Of a stretch of 64,000 nucleotides of DNA, positions 16,151 to 24,217 are shown piece by piece. The position numbers were made by a program, and so were the translations under genes. The notes below the pieces were generated by a model. That model saw only the letters and a program-made list of their open reading frames with translations, did not search any database and had not been told where the DNA came from. The stretch comes from Butyrivibrio sp. X503 (GTDB taxonomy: Bacteria > Bacillota > Clostridia > Lachnospirales > Lachnospiraceae): positions 62,001 through 126,000 of the forward strand of contig NZ_RAIQ01000006.1 of assembly GCF_003625475.1 (NCBI RefSeq), written 5' to 3'. Position 1 is the stretch's first letter, and every line of letters begins with the position of its first letter.

Positions 16151-17977
16151 TTACTTTCCTCCTATGCCACTGTCAAGGCTTGCGCCCGTCAGCTTATTAA
16201 CCAGTGTGTTAAATACTAAGATTGTCACGATAAGTATCAGGTTGATCGCACTTGAGAATGCGTATAGTCCCATCTCATCGAAATAGTCGAGTGTTGTCGA
16301 AAGGATAAAGCCTTGCGTGCAGAGAAGAAGGAACAATGACAACTCTCGAAGGCACGTCATGAACGGAAGCAGATATCCGCTTATGATCGACGATTTCTGG
16401 ATAGGAATGATGATTCTTGTCATTCTCTTTATCCAAGGTGTGTCCATGATGACCGCAGCCTCTTCAAGCTCGTTGCTTATCTGGAGCATGGAGTTAAGTG
16501 AGCTCCTCGATGCAAAAGGAATGTACTTAACCACACCTGCGATGATAAGCAGTGTGTATGTGTTAAAGAGGTTGATGTGCTCATTGGAGAACAGGATAAA
16601 GAATGCTGCTCCTACCGCTATTGATGGCATAAGGTAAGGCAAAAATGCCACGTTGTTAACGTAGTTGGCCCACTTGCTTCTTCTCTTTTTGGCAACTGCG
16701 TAGCCGATAAGTGTTCCGATGGTTCCTGCGATGAGTGCACAGACAACTGCAAGGAACAGGGTTCCGAAGAATGCATGCCATATTGTATTGTTATACAGAA
16801 TTCCGGATTGTCCGTACATTCCGTTTTCAGTCACGTTTTCGTTTGTAACCCACCACTTTGTTGTAAGATGAGCCAAGTTTCCTGTGTAAAGGAAGCTGTA
16901 ATCACCGGGGTTGGGAAGGAAGGTCTCAAGTGCAAAAAGAACTATCGGCCAAATACTTGTAAAGAATGTAATGAGAATAAATACGATTCCCACAATGTAT
17001 TTTCCCATCTTTCCGATGGTGAGCTTTGTGAGCTGTCCGGATTTTCCGGTAACCGTTGTATAGTTCTTGCGACTCTTTAAGCTCATCTGGTTCATTCCAA
17101 GGATCAGCACACCGAATACCATCATGATGATCGCAAGGATACTTGCCTCACCTGTATAGGTGCTGTTCATTGAAATGTACTTGGTTGAAAGTGTTGTAAG
17201 GTTTAAGTAGTGCGGAACGGGATAGCTTCCCATTGCGCTTCCGAATACCAAAAGTATTGTTGAGAGAATGGCTGGCTTGATCATGGGAAGCGTTACTTTG
17301 AACATTATCTTCCACTTGGGTGTATCAAGAATTGTTGCCGCCTCTTCAAGGTTTGCATCCATGTTCTTGAATATTCCGCCGATCAGGATGTAAGCAAAGG
17401 GTGCATAGTGTAGGCCGAGTACCATTGCGCTTGGGAATACTCCCTGACACCACCATGTCGGGAAATAAACATGGAATATCGCTGCGAGAAGTCCGTCACT
17501 TGTTCCCGTCACTTTGTTGGAATAGAACATGTGCTGCCATACTACAGCGAGTGTCCACTGCGGCATGATATAAGGGAAAATAAAGATCGAACTTAAATAT
17601 TTTTTGAATTTCATGTCGGTCCTTGTTACCAAGAAGGCAAAAAGGCCGCCGAACAAGATCGATATCACACAAGTAAGAACCGAAAGGATCACTGTGTTAA
17701 GAAGCGGTGTCCACAGATTGGCTCTGGCCAGTCTGCTGGTGAAAAGGTCGATGTAGTTTACTATCGTATAGCCCGAAACTTTTTTGGTCAGATGCTGATC
17801 GATCGTTCCGGGATGGATACTGAACGTATCTTTTACAATTGCTATGATAGGTGCGACAGTACTAAAGGTTAAAACAATCCCAAACAGCAAAAGTATTATG
17901 TTCTGAGGTTGGGAAAACCAAGTCTTTACCTTATTTTTGAAAATCGCACTTTTGTCTGGTTTTGCGATTGCTTGCAT
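16151..17977 (-). CDS. ABC transporter permease, two fused domains
   Basis: 608 residues with about twelve membrane helices. Two permease domains are fused, each with an EAA loop that docks the ATPase: EEAATILDTPKWKIMFKVTLP (first half) and EEAAVIMDTPWIKRMTRIIIP (second half). This fused layout is usual in the FbpB/AfuB/ThiP group of iron, thiamine and phosphonate importers. It ends three bases before the ATPase gene. Substrate cannot be assigned. Confidence 0.93.
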   Translation of the reverse strand: MQAIAKPDKSAIFKNKVKTWFSQPQNIILLLFGIVLTFSTVAPIIAIVKDTFSIHPGTIDQHLTKKVSGYTIVNYIDLFTSRLARANLWTPLLNTVILSVLTCVISILFGGLFAFLVTRTDMKFKKYLSSIFIFPYIMPQWTLAVVWQHMFYSNKVTGTSDGLLAAIFHVYFPTWWCQGVFPSAMVLGLHYAPFAYILIGGIFKNMDANLEEAATILDTPKWKIMFKVTLPMIKPAILSTILLVFGSAMGSYPVPHYLNLTTLSTKYISMNSTYTGEASILAIIMMVFGVLILGMNQMSLKSRKNYTTVTGKSGQLTKLTIGKMGKYIVGIVFILITFFTSIWPIVLFALETFLPNPGDYSFLYTGNLAHLTTKWWVTNENVTENGMYGQSGILYNNTIWHAFFGTLFLAVVCALIAGTIGTLIGYAVAKKRRSKWANYVNNVAFLPYLMPSIAVGAAFFILFSNEHINLFNTYTLLIIAGVVKYIPFASRSSLNSMLQISNELEEAAVIMDTPWIKRMTRIIIPIQKSSIISGYLLPFMTCLRELSLFLLLCTQGFILSTTLDYFDEMGLYAFSSAINLILIVTILVFNTLVNKLTGASLDSGIGGK

Positions 17978-17995
17978 TTTTTACCTCTTTTCCTT

Positions 17996-18038
17996 AAAAG
18001 GGGATGCCACCTCTTTTTATAAAAGCGGCATCCCTTTT
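17996..18038 (-). terminator. Hairpin between binding-protein and permease genes
   Basis: AAAAGGGATGCC / GGCATCCCCTTTT arms with one bulged base and an 18-base loop, followed on the minus strand by TTTT. Probably an attenuating hairpin or 3' stabiliser that keeps binding-protein mRNA in excess over permease mRNA. Confidence 0.65.
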
Positions 18039-18054
18039 GTTATTTAACTAAGGA

Positions 18055-19458
18055 TCACTCTCCGGGTGCATAGTGGTCGAGAACGTCGATCCAGCTTCCT
18101 ACTGAGAAGGATACTTCTGAACAATATACGGGATCCTCAAGTACGAGCTCTCCGTTTGTTGTCCACCAGTCATATCCGCGGTCGTTCTTTGCAGGGAACT
18201 CATCTCCGCCGCCCTGTGAGTGATGGAATGTAGCTTCGATCTCTTCTGCAACCTTAGGATTGGATGAATATCCGCCCATGTCTTTGCCCCATGCTTCAAA
18301 TCCCTGCTCTGTGCAAGTCATGAAAGCGATGAATGCGCATGATGTCCAAGGAAGAGGACTGTTCTTTGTAAGGAAGAGGTAGTGGCAATAGCCGTATCCG
18401 CCGATTCCTGTGTAGCCGTCTTCGTATGCTGCAACTTTGATGTTGTTAACAGATACTGTTGCTGACTCTTCTACAGAGCGAAGCTTGGAGTAAACAAGAA
18501 GTCCTGCCTGATCCTTTGCGGATGCATCTACAAGTGTGTTGCAGATAGGGCCGTCATCTGTCTGCTCGTTGTAGCTGTTAACCCAGAGCTTGATCCATGC
18601 AAGAGCGTATGCTCCGTTTGCGCCAAGACCAAGGTCGTTGGCGTCAGCCTGCATAGCCTTGATTGTAGGCTCGAAGTATGCCTTCTTGGTATCGTCGAGC
18701 TTGTCGTAAGCTTCTTTGAGCCATGTAGCGTACTTGTCTTCTGTGAGCATCATAAGGAAGTTCTTTCCTACGATCTCGGAATCAACACCCATGAAAAGAG
18801 GATGTGCTCCGTCATATACGAAGTCCCAACAGTTGTTGTATGTTGCGCTTCCTGTGCTGTTGTACATAAATACCTTGTTAAGTGTCTGAAGAGGAAGGAA
18901 TCCCTCATAAGAATCCGCAGACGTATTATTTGCTTCAGCCCACTCCTTAGGAATAAAGGTCTTTAAGATATCTGTGTCGACCATCTTGGACTGAATCTGA
19001 TTTCCGTCCTGGATAAGTGTCATAGCGAATGTACCTTCGCTCTTAAGTGAATCTGATGTGAGCTGCTCGAAGATCTTGTTGTTCTTGGGCTGCTGCCACT
19101 CAAATTCCATTGAATATGAAGAATCGATTGACTGTAAGTACTCAATAAATAACGGAAGAGCTGATTTTCCGCGGCTGGAATTACCTACGCCGTAGAATGT
19201 CTTGCCGTTAGACTCTTCAATAGCCTTAGCTGCAAGTTCTTCCATTGTCATTGTCTCTGCCTCTGCGATGATGGCATCAATGCCTGTAAGCTCAGCTGCG
19301 GGAGCTGCGCTGTCTGCTGCTGTGTCAGCAGGTGCGTCTGCCTCAGGTGCTGCCTGATCGCCTGCAGGTGCTGTGTTTGCTGCTGTATTTCCGCAGCCTG
19401 CGAGAGCCGTTACTACCATTGTGAATGTCAGAATAGCTGATAATACTTTCTTTTTCAC
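18055..19458 (-). CDS. ABC transporter substrate-binding lipoprotein
   Basis: 467 residues with a lipoprotein signal (lipobox LAGC, Cys22) and then an Ala/Pro/Asp-rich spacer up to about residue 55. The rest looks like a large extracellular solute-binding protein; a recognisable ligand signature is not evident. Operon partners are the fused permease and the ATPase downstream. A GGAGGAAG ribosome site precedes the ATG. A T-tailed hairpin only 27 bases upstream implies that transcription must start upstream of, or read through, that hairpin. Confidence 0.9.
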   Translation of the reverse strand: MKKKVLSAILTFTMVVTALAGCGNTAANTAPAGDQAAPEADAPADTAADSAAPAAELTGIDAIIAEAETMTMEELAAKAIEESNGKTFYGVGNSSRGKSALPLFIEYLQSIDSSYSMEFEWQQPKNNKIFEQLTSDSLKSEGTFAMTLIQDGNQIQSKMVDTDILKTFIPKEWAEANNTSADSYEGFLPLQTLNKVFMYNSTGSATYNNCWDFVYDGAHPLFMGVDSEIVGKNFLMMLTEDKYATWLKEAYDKLDDTKKAYFEPTIKAMQADANDLGLGANGAYALAWIKLWVNSYNEQTDDGPICNTLVDASAKDQAGLLVYSKLRSVEESATVSVNNIKVAAYEDGYTGIGGYGYCHYLFLTKNSPLPWTSCAFIAFMTCTEQGFEAWGKDMGGYSSNPKVAEEIEATFHHSQGGGDEFPAKNDRGYDWWTTNGELVLEDPVYCSEVSFSVGSWIDVLDHYAPGE

Positions 19459-19483
19459 GTTTCTTCCTCCTTTGATTCCAATT

Positions 19484-19529
19484 AAAAAATGGATGCATCA
19501 AGCGTGTGTTTACTTGATACATCCATTTT
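19484..19529 (-). terminator. T-tailed hairpin in the leader of the binding-protein operon
   Basis: A 17-base-pair stem with one G-U pair (AAAATGGATG.. / ..CATCCATTTT), a 10-base loop and a T-run on the minus strand. It lies 76 bases after the response-regulator stop and 27 bases before the start of the transporter operon, where no promoter fits downstream of it. Confidence 0.8.
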
Positions 19530-19604
19530 AGTTATGCATATTAATCATTTATATAAGACAAATCTGATATTATTTGTTGAATAATGACATCTTTCGTTTT
19601 TGGC

Positions 19605-20372
19605 TTATTCAAGCCCTTTTGCCTGGTAATCCGAGGGAGATTTTCCGACCAGTTTTTTAAACGTGTTGGAAAAATATGCTATATCCTGATATCCAACCTT
19701 CTCGGCAACTTCATACACTTTGACCTGAACGTTCTTAAGATGGTTCATGGCTTTTCTTATGCGATATCTTGTGAGGTAGTTTCCGATACTGATGTCTGTC
19801 TCCGCCTTAAAAAGTCTGCTGATATGACCTTCGCTCACGCCCATGGACTCCGCAAGTTTTCCAAGCGCAAAATCCGCATCCGAAAAATGATTTTCGATGT
19901 ATTCAATCGCGCTCTGAACGTACCTGTTTGAGATGTCCTCTTTTTTCTTAAGATTTATAAGCTCATCTTCTAGCTGGGCATCGTCTGCATTCGAAGTCAT
20001 CGGATGAAGGTGAAGGAGCTTTTGAACGGAGCCTTCGAGCTCACCGTCCTTAAAGGGTTTCAAAAGATAATCCGAAACGCCGAGTTTTATCGCTGCTCTT
20101 GCATACTCAAATTCATCATATGCCGTAAGGAATATTATCTTGGTATTGGGAAATCTTTCGTGAATCTTTTCCGCAAGTTCTATTCCTGTCATCTTGGGCA
20201 TCTTGATGTCTGAGATTATAAGATCCGGTCTGTGCTTGATCGCCAGCTCATACGCCATCTCGCCGTTGGATGCCTCAGCCACAACTTCGCAGCCGATAAG
20301 GTCCCAGTCGGTTTCCGTTATTATGCCTTGCCTTACATATTTTTCATCATCTACTATCATTACCGATGTCAT
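19605..20372 (-). CDS. Response regulator, YesN-like (REC + AraC DNA-binding domain)
   Basis: 255 residues. Receiver domain 1-120 with phosphoacceptor Asp55 (IISDIKMPKMTG) and acidic Asp8/Asp9; two-helix AraC-type DNA-binding domain at about 155-255 (ISRLFKAETDISIGNYLTRY, KVGYQDIAYFSNTFKKLVG). Paired with the YesM-type kinase immediately upstream. Expected to control the adjacent transporter operon, as in similar clusters. Confidence 0.94.
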   Translation of the reverse strand: MTSVMIVDDEKYVRQGIITETDWDLIGCEVVAEASNGEMAYELAIKHRPDLIISDIKMPKMTGIELAEKIHERFPNTKIIFLTAYDEFEYARAAIKLGVSDYLLKPFKDGELEGSVQKLLHLHPMTSNADDAQLEDELINLKKKEDISNRYVQSAIEYIENHFSDADFALGKLAESMGVSEGHISRLFKAETDISIGNYLTRYRIRKAMNHLKNVQVKVYEVAEKVGYQDIAYFSNTFKKLVGKSPSDYQAKGLE

Positions 20373-20393
20373 CGTTTTCTCTTTTCTCCATTG

Positions 20394-22097
20394 TTATGGC
20401 TGATCCTCTGAGTAGGGAAGCGTTACTATCATTACGGTTCCGCCCTCGGATGGCCTAAATGCCATGACTCCGTATTCTTTTCCGTAGTACAATCTTATGA
20501 TTGTGTTGACATTGTTTAGTCCAAGGTGCCCTTTTAATGTTTCAACATCGTCGTTGTTGAGCGCATTGAGCATCTCATCGCTGATTCCTTTTCCGTTATC
20601 CTGAACGGATATCTTAAGAAGGTTGTTTCCGTTTGCGGTGTCGTGAACCGCGGCAACGTAAATATGTCCGTCGTCCATCTCTTCCATTCCGTGGATGATG
20701 GCGTTTTCAACGATAGGCTGCAATATCAGTTTTGGAATGACTGCGTTCATAACATCTTCCGGCACATCTATCGTTATGTCAAATTTATCATCAAATCTTA
20801 TCTTCTGAATATCGCAGTAATTCTGAACAAGTTCAAGCTCATTTGATAATTTGCAGAACTGTTTTTCGGAAATTCCCGTCCTTAGTATTCCCGCAAGTGA
20901 CGAAGAAAGAGTGGCTACTTCGTTTACTCCGTGCGCCTTGGCAACCCACTTTATGGTATCGAGGGTATTATAAAGAAAATGCGGATTTAACTGCGCCTGC
21001 ATCATCTTTATTCTTGTCTCGTTTACGTTTCTTTCAGCCTCGACTCTCTCTTCCATCGTGGTCTTAAGCTGCGTGGTCATTTTGTTAAAGCCCGTCGCGA
21101 GCTGCTCGAATTCATCGTCTCTTTCAAGCTCTATCTTTGTATCAAAATCACCTTTTCTAAATCTCTTCATTGCTGAAGAAAGCGCTGCTATCGGCTTTGA
21201 GAAGTACTCGCTCATCCTCGATGCGACCAACAAGCATACAAGTACGCTTATGATAGAGAGTATAACGACGATCTGGTATCCGGCTCTTGCCGCTCCTTCG
21301 CCTAGCGCGGGCGGTGTAACATATATGCACAAAAGACCTGTATCCGCAAGCTCCGTGATATATATGTTGTTTGTGCTTCCGAATGTATATTTCTGTCCTA
21401 TAAGGAAATTCTTCCTGATTCCGGAAAGCTCGCTTCCGTCTTCCGCCGTTCCAAGCAAACATATGGGTCTTAAGAAACCTGTTGTCAGCATGAGACCGTC
21501 TTTGGAATTAATCTCTTTGCTAAGTCTCTCTTTTACCGCGTTTTGTTCTATTCTTATTACAATATATCCGTTCTCAACGCCTTCCGTGATCTGTCTTGCC
21601 ATCAAAAGAGCCGCTCCTCTTTCCGATGAGGATCTCGGATCAAGCGAATAGACGGTTTTTCCTTTTTGAGTTTGTGCCTGTCCAAGAACTGAATAATTCT
21701 GGGGAAGATCTTTGCTTCCCGTATCTGTCCATGTGCTGTAAAGGCACCGGCCGCCCTTGTATATTCCGACTCCCGCAAAATCTCTTATCCCTCTTGAGGC
21801 TTCGTAGAGAGATGTGTATATATCAAGAGAATTGGCGTAGTCGTTTTCAATCGTCGCTTTTATGACTCTGCTATTTGAGAGCTTATCAAGCGCTTCCTCG
21901 GACATCTTGAGGTCGCTTTCCATATTCTTTTTTATCACGGAAAACTGATCGAGATCTCTTTTTTCATAATCGGAAGACAGTTTTGTAAGGAATCCCTGTA
22001 TCGTAAGTATTCCGCCGATGATGACAAGTGCAAGTGTTACGGTCAGGAATATCACAAATATCTGCCTTTTGAAGGACTGTTTTATCACACCTTTCAT
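20394..22097 (-). CDS. Sensor histidine kinase, YesM-like
   Basis: 567 residues: membrane helix 1 (about 12-34), an extracellular sensing region (about 40-270), membrane helix 2 (about 274-293), HAMP (294-345), the His_kinase motif QLNPHFLYNTLDTIKW with phosphorylated His373, then an ATPase domain with the N-box (ENAIIHG) and DNGKGI. It starts two bases after the stop of the binding-protein gene, so sensing through that lipoprotein is likely. Partner of the response regulator 21 bases downstream. Confidence 0.94.
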   Translation of the reverse strand: MKGVIKQSFKRQIFVIFLTVTLALVIIGGILTIQGFLTKLSSDYEKRDLDQFSVIKKNMESDLKMSEEALDKLSNSRVIKATIENDYANSLDIYTSLYEASRGIRDFAGVGIYKGGRCLYSTWTDTGSKDLPQNYSVLGQAQTQKGKTVYSLDPRSSSERGAALLMARQITEGVENGYIVIRIEQNAVKERLSKEINSKDGLMLTTGFLRPICLLGTAEDGSELSGIRKNFLIGQKYTFGSTNNIYITELADTGLLCIYVTPPALGEGAARAGYQIVVILSIISVLVCLLVASRMSEYFSKPIAALSSAMKRFRKGDFDTKIELERDDEFEQLATGFNKMTTQLKTTMEERVEAERNVNETRIKMMQAQLNPHFLYNTLDTIKWVAKAHGVNEVATLSSSLAGILRTGISEKQFCKLSNELELVQNYCDIQKIRFDDKFDITIDVPEDVMNAVIPKLILQPIVENAIIHGMEEMDDGHIYVAAVHDTANGNNLLKISVQDNGKGISDEMLNALNNDDVETLKGHLGLNNVNTIIRLYYGKEYGVMAFRPSEGGTVMIVTLPYSEDQP

Positions 22098-22099
22098 AC

Positions 22100-23155
22100 T
22101 CAGTCCTCCCCGCCTTCAAGCTCATTCCAGATCTTGAACACTTCTTCCTCTTTGGCCGCCGACTCTTTTATATCCAATCTTATAAAAGAAGCTTCTCCAA
22201 AATCTTTGGTAAGTTCAACGTCTTTTCGCACGGGTCTTCTGTAGAAGTTTTCCATTGCGTATTTCTGCGTATCGTAGCCGACAACAAAGTCTATGAATTT
22301 TCCGGCATTGTAGCTGTGCGGCGCATTCTTTACCATCGCACATCCGTCGGGAATGGCGCTGGTTCCGTCTTCGGGATAGATAAGTGCTATGTCGTATCCG
22401 AGCGCCATGTATTTCTTGGCTGTCTCTTCGAGCGTTATTCCTATAAGAAACGTTCCGTCGGAAACATCGGGAATAACTTCTCCCGAAGAATCAAGGATGT
22501 TTCCTCCGAGCTGCTCGTAAAATCTTGGCACCAGTTCTTTTGACTCTTCTCCGAGTATCTGTTCCATGGTAAAAAGAATGGTATAGCTGGTTCCGGAATT
22601 TTTAATGTCGGCAAATGCAATCTGACCTTTCCATTTCTCGTCAAAAAGATCGCTCCATTTTCTTGGAACTTCACTGGGACGGACAAGCTTTTTATTATAG
22701 ATAAATACTATCGGTAGCTCCGTGAAGACCGTCCAGGAATTATCGAAAGCAGCGTAGGTTCTATCGAGCGCCTCACTACTCTCTACCTTATATGGCATGA
22801 AAAGATCTTTCTGCGCTTCGAAGCTTTCGATTCCGCCGCCAAACATGATGTCACACTCTCCGTTTTCGGAAGCTTCTCTCGCCTGTCTCATCATCTCGGT
22901 TGTTCCGCCTGCGTGAACGTCGACCCAGATGCCGGTCCGGCTCTCGAATTCTCGGATGATGGGAAGGTAGACTTCTTCTTTATGCGACGTGTACACTATA
23001 AGCTGGTTGTCTTCCGGGACGGCATATTTCTGCGATATGTACTCAATGCTTTTGTCCCTTGTGCTTTGCGCGCATGCCGAAAGCAGCAGTGTTACCACTG
23101 CTGTCAGAAGTGCTATCGCCGGCTTATGTAAATGTCTGATTACTTTTTCATACAC
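22100..23155 (-). CDS. Solute-binding lipoprotein, likely sensory component
   Basis: 351 residues; lipobox LSAC (Cys28). The mature part starts with IVYTSHKEEVYLPIIREFE, the pattern of ferric-iron/FbpA-AfuA-type binding proteins (also PgtC). No permease is next to it; it is cotranscribed with a kinase and regulator, as in three-component systems such as pgtCBA. The start is GTG, two bases after the tautomerase stop. Ligand unknown. Confidence 0.9.
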   Translation of the reverse strand: MYEKVIRHLHKPAIALLTAVVTLLLSACAQSTRDKSIEYISQKYAVPEDNQLIVYTSHKEEVYLPIIREFESRTGIWVDVHAGGTTEMMRQAREASENGECDIMFGGGIESFEAQKDLFMPYKVESSEALDRTYAAFDNSWTVFTELPIVFIYNKKLVRPSEVPRKWSDLFDEKWKGQIAFADIKNSGTSYTILFTMEQILGEESKELVPRFYEQLGGNILDSSGEVIPDVSDGTFLIGITLEETAKKYMALGYDIALIYPEDGTSAIPDGCAMVKNAPHSYNAGKFIDFVVGYDTQKYAMENFYRRPVRKDVELTKDFGEASFIRLDIKESAAKEEEVFKIWNELEGGED

Positions 23156-23157
23156 TT

Positions 23158-23502
23158 TTAGAAGTTACTTCCGTTCCATCCCCAGTCGTCTGCGGGAGTA
23201 TATTTTACGTATATATTATCGGGCGCGATTGAAAGAACCTGTCCGAATATTTCCGTTATCTTGGCTGTGAGTTTATTAAAGGCATCTTTATTGGGTCCGC
23301 CAAACACCATTACTTCTACAAATGCCATGGGCTTTGAATTGTCGCCTTTGAAATAAAGATGGTATCCGTCTTCAAATCCTGTCATGAGCCAGCTTTCGCT
23401 CTTTCCGGGGATTATCGAGATGGCCTGTCCGAGCTTTTCCTTAAGCTCTTTTTCCTGATCGGGTGTAATCTTAACGCTTATCTTTGAGTTTATAAAAGGC
23501 AT
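23158..23502 (-). CDS. MIF/phenylpyruvate-tautomerase family protein
   Basis: 114 residues, the size of macrophage migration inhibitory factor. The N-terminal proline that acts as catalytic base is present (MPFINSKI, Pro2), and the C-terminus NIYVKYTPADDWGWNGSNF closely follows the MIF pattern (YINYYD..GWNNSTF). Family tautomerases act on phenylpyruvate-like keto acids; the real substrate is unknown. First gene of the operon with the sensory lipoprotein, kinase and regulator; a GGAGAAAAG ribosome site precedes ATG. Confidence 0.9.
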   Translation of the reverse strand: MPFINSKISVKITPDQEKELKEKLGQAISIIPGKSESWLMTGFEDGYHLYFKGDNSKPMAFVEVMVFGGPNKDAFNKLTAKITEIFGQVLSIAPDNIYVKYTPADDWGWNGSNF

Positions 23503-23556
23503 TTTCTTTTCTCCTGTATTTTTTTATTTTCATTTTACTCACTTTTTTTGTACATT

Positions 23557-23592
23557 ACAAAATTAATGTTTTATCCATGATATTAATTTTGT
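23557..23592. promoter_or_regulatory. Perfect 11-base inverted repeat between divergent operons
   Basis: ACAAAATTAAT and its exact complement are separated by 14 bases. It sits between the tautomerase/sensor operon (minus) and the unknown gene-cstA operon (plus), five bases upstream of the plus-strand -35. It could be a shared operator; the protein that binds is unknown. Confidence 0.6.
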
Positions 23593-23596
23593 TATC

Positions 23597-23624
23597 TTGC
23601 AATCACACGTTATCGTGGTAAAGT
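23597..23624 (+). promoter_or_regulatory. Candidate promoter of the unknown gene-cstA operon
   Basis: TTGCAA (23597-23602), 16 bases, TAAAGT (23619-23624); the first gene starts at 23678 after a leader of about 47 bases. Confidence 0.45.
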
Positions 23625-23677
23625 AAAAAGTGGACTATCTTTTCCACATCCATAAATTTGACCTGAAAGGTGATGAG

Positions 23678-24205
23678 ATGATTTCATCAGACATGTATTT
23701 GAAGGAGCTTCTGCTCCGATATCAGGCAAGTTTCGATATCACAGAAAACTTTACTATAGGAGATTGTACATTTCCTGCATATGCATGGTTTCATTCTCTG
23801 AGCGAGAAATACGTTCTTAAGAGAGAAGCTCAGCTTTGGGCTGTCACGATTTTCGAGCACGTCTTTTTTATAAAAAAAGAGTCCGTTGATCGCGCCGATC
23901 TTGAGAAGCTGCTCGATTTAATAAGGGAGTCGATCGAGCCTGTTCTCGTTAGGAAAAATGAAAAATACCCGGAGAAGGACCATATGTGTTCTTATCTGAC
24001 TTTTGTCATTATCAGTGATAAAGCTCCTGATGCTACCACACAAAAGGCTATCAAGAGATTTAAGTTTGATAAGGGTTACCTCTTTAATTTCAGAGGACAC
24101 AGCGAAGCCAGGCTTGCGGTCACATCGACCGATACGCAGGAAGTGTTCACAAATTATGGCGGAAAAGAGCTAAAAAGTATGTTGTGTGATATCTACAAAA
24201 ATTAG
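23678..24205 (+). CDS. Unknown protein cotranscribed with cstA
   Basis: 175 residues (MISSDMYLKELLLRYQASFD...). I do not recognise a family. It has no signal peptide or membrane helix and a mixed alpha/beta look, with conserved-looking segments AYAWFHSLSEKYVLKREAQLW and HMCSYLTFVII. The ATG at 23678 is preceded by AAAGGTGA; an in-frame GTG at 23630 lies only six bases from the -10 and is less likely. It ends 12 bases before cstA, so it probably works with pyruvate/peptide uptake or its control. Confidence 0.75.
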   Translation: MISSDMYLKELLLRYQASFDITENFTIGDCTFPAYAWFHSLSEKYVLKREAQLWAVTIFEHVFFIKKESVDRADLEKLLDLIRESIEPVLVRKNEKYPEKDHMCSYLTFVIISDKAPDATTQKAIKRFKFDKGYLFNFRGHSEARLAVTSTDTQEVFTNYGGKELKSMLCDIYKN

Positions 24206-24217
24206 GAGGAAAAAAGT

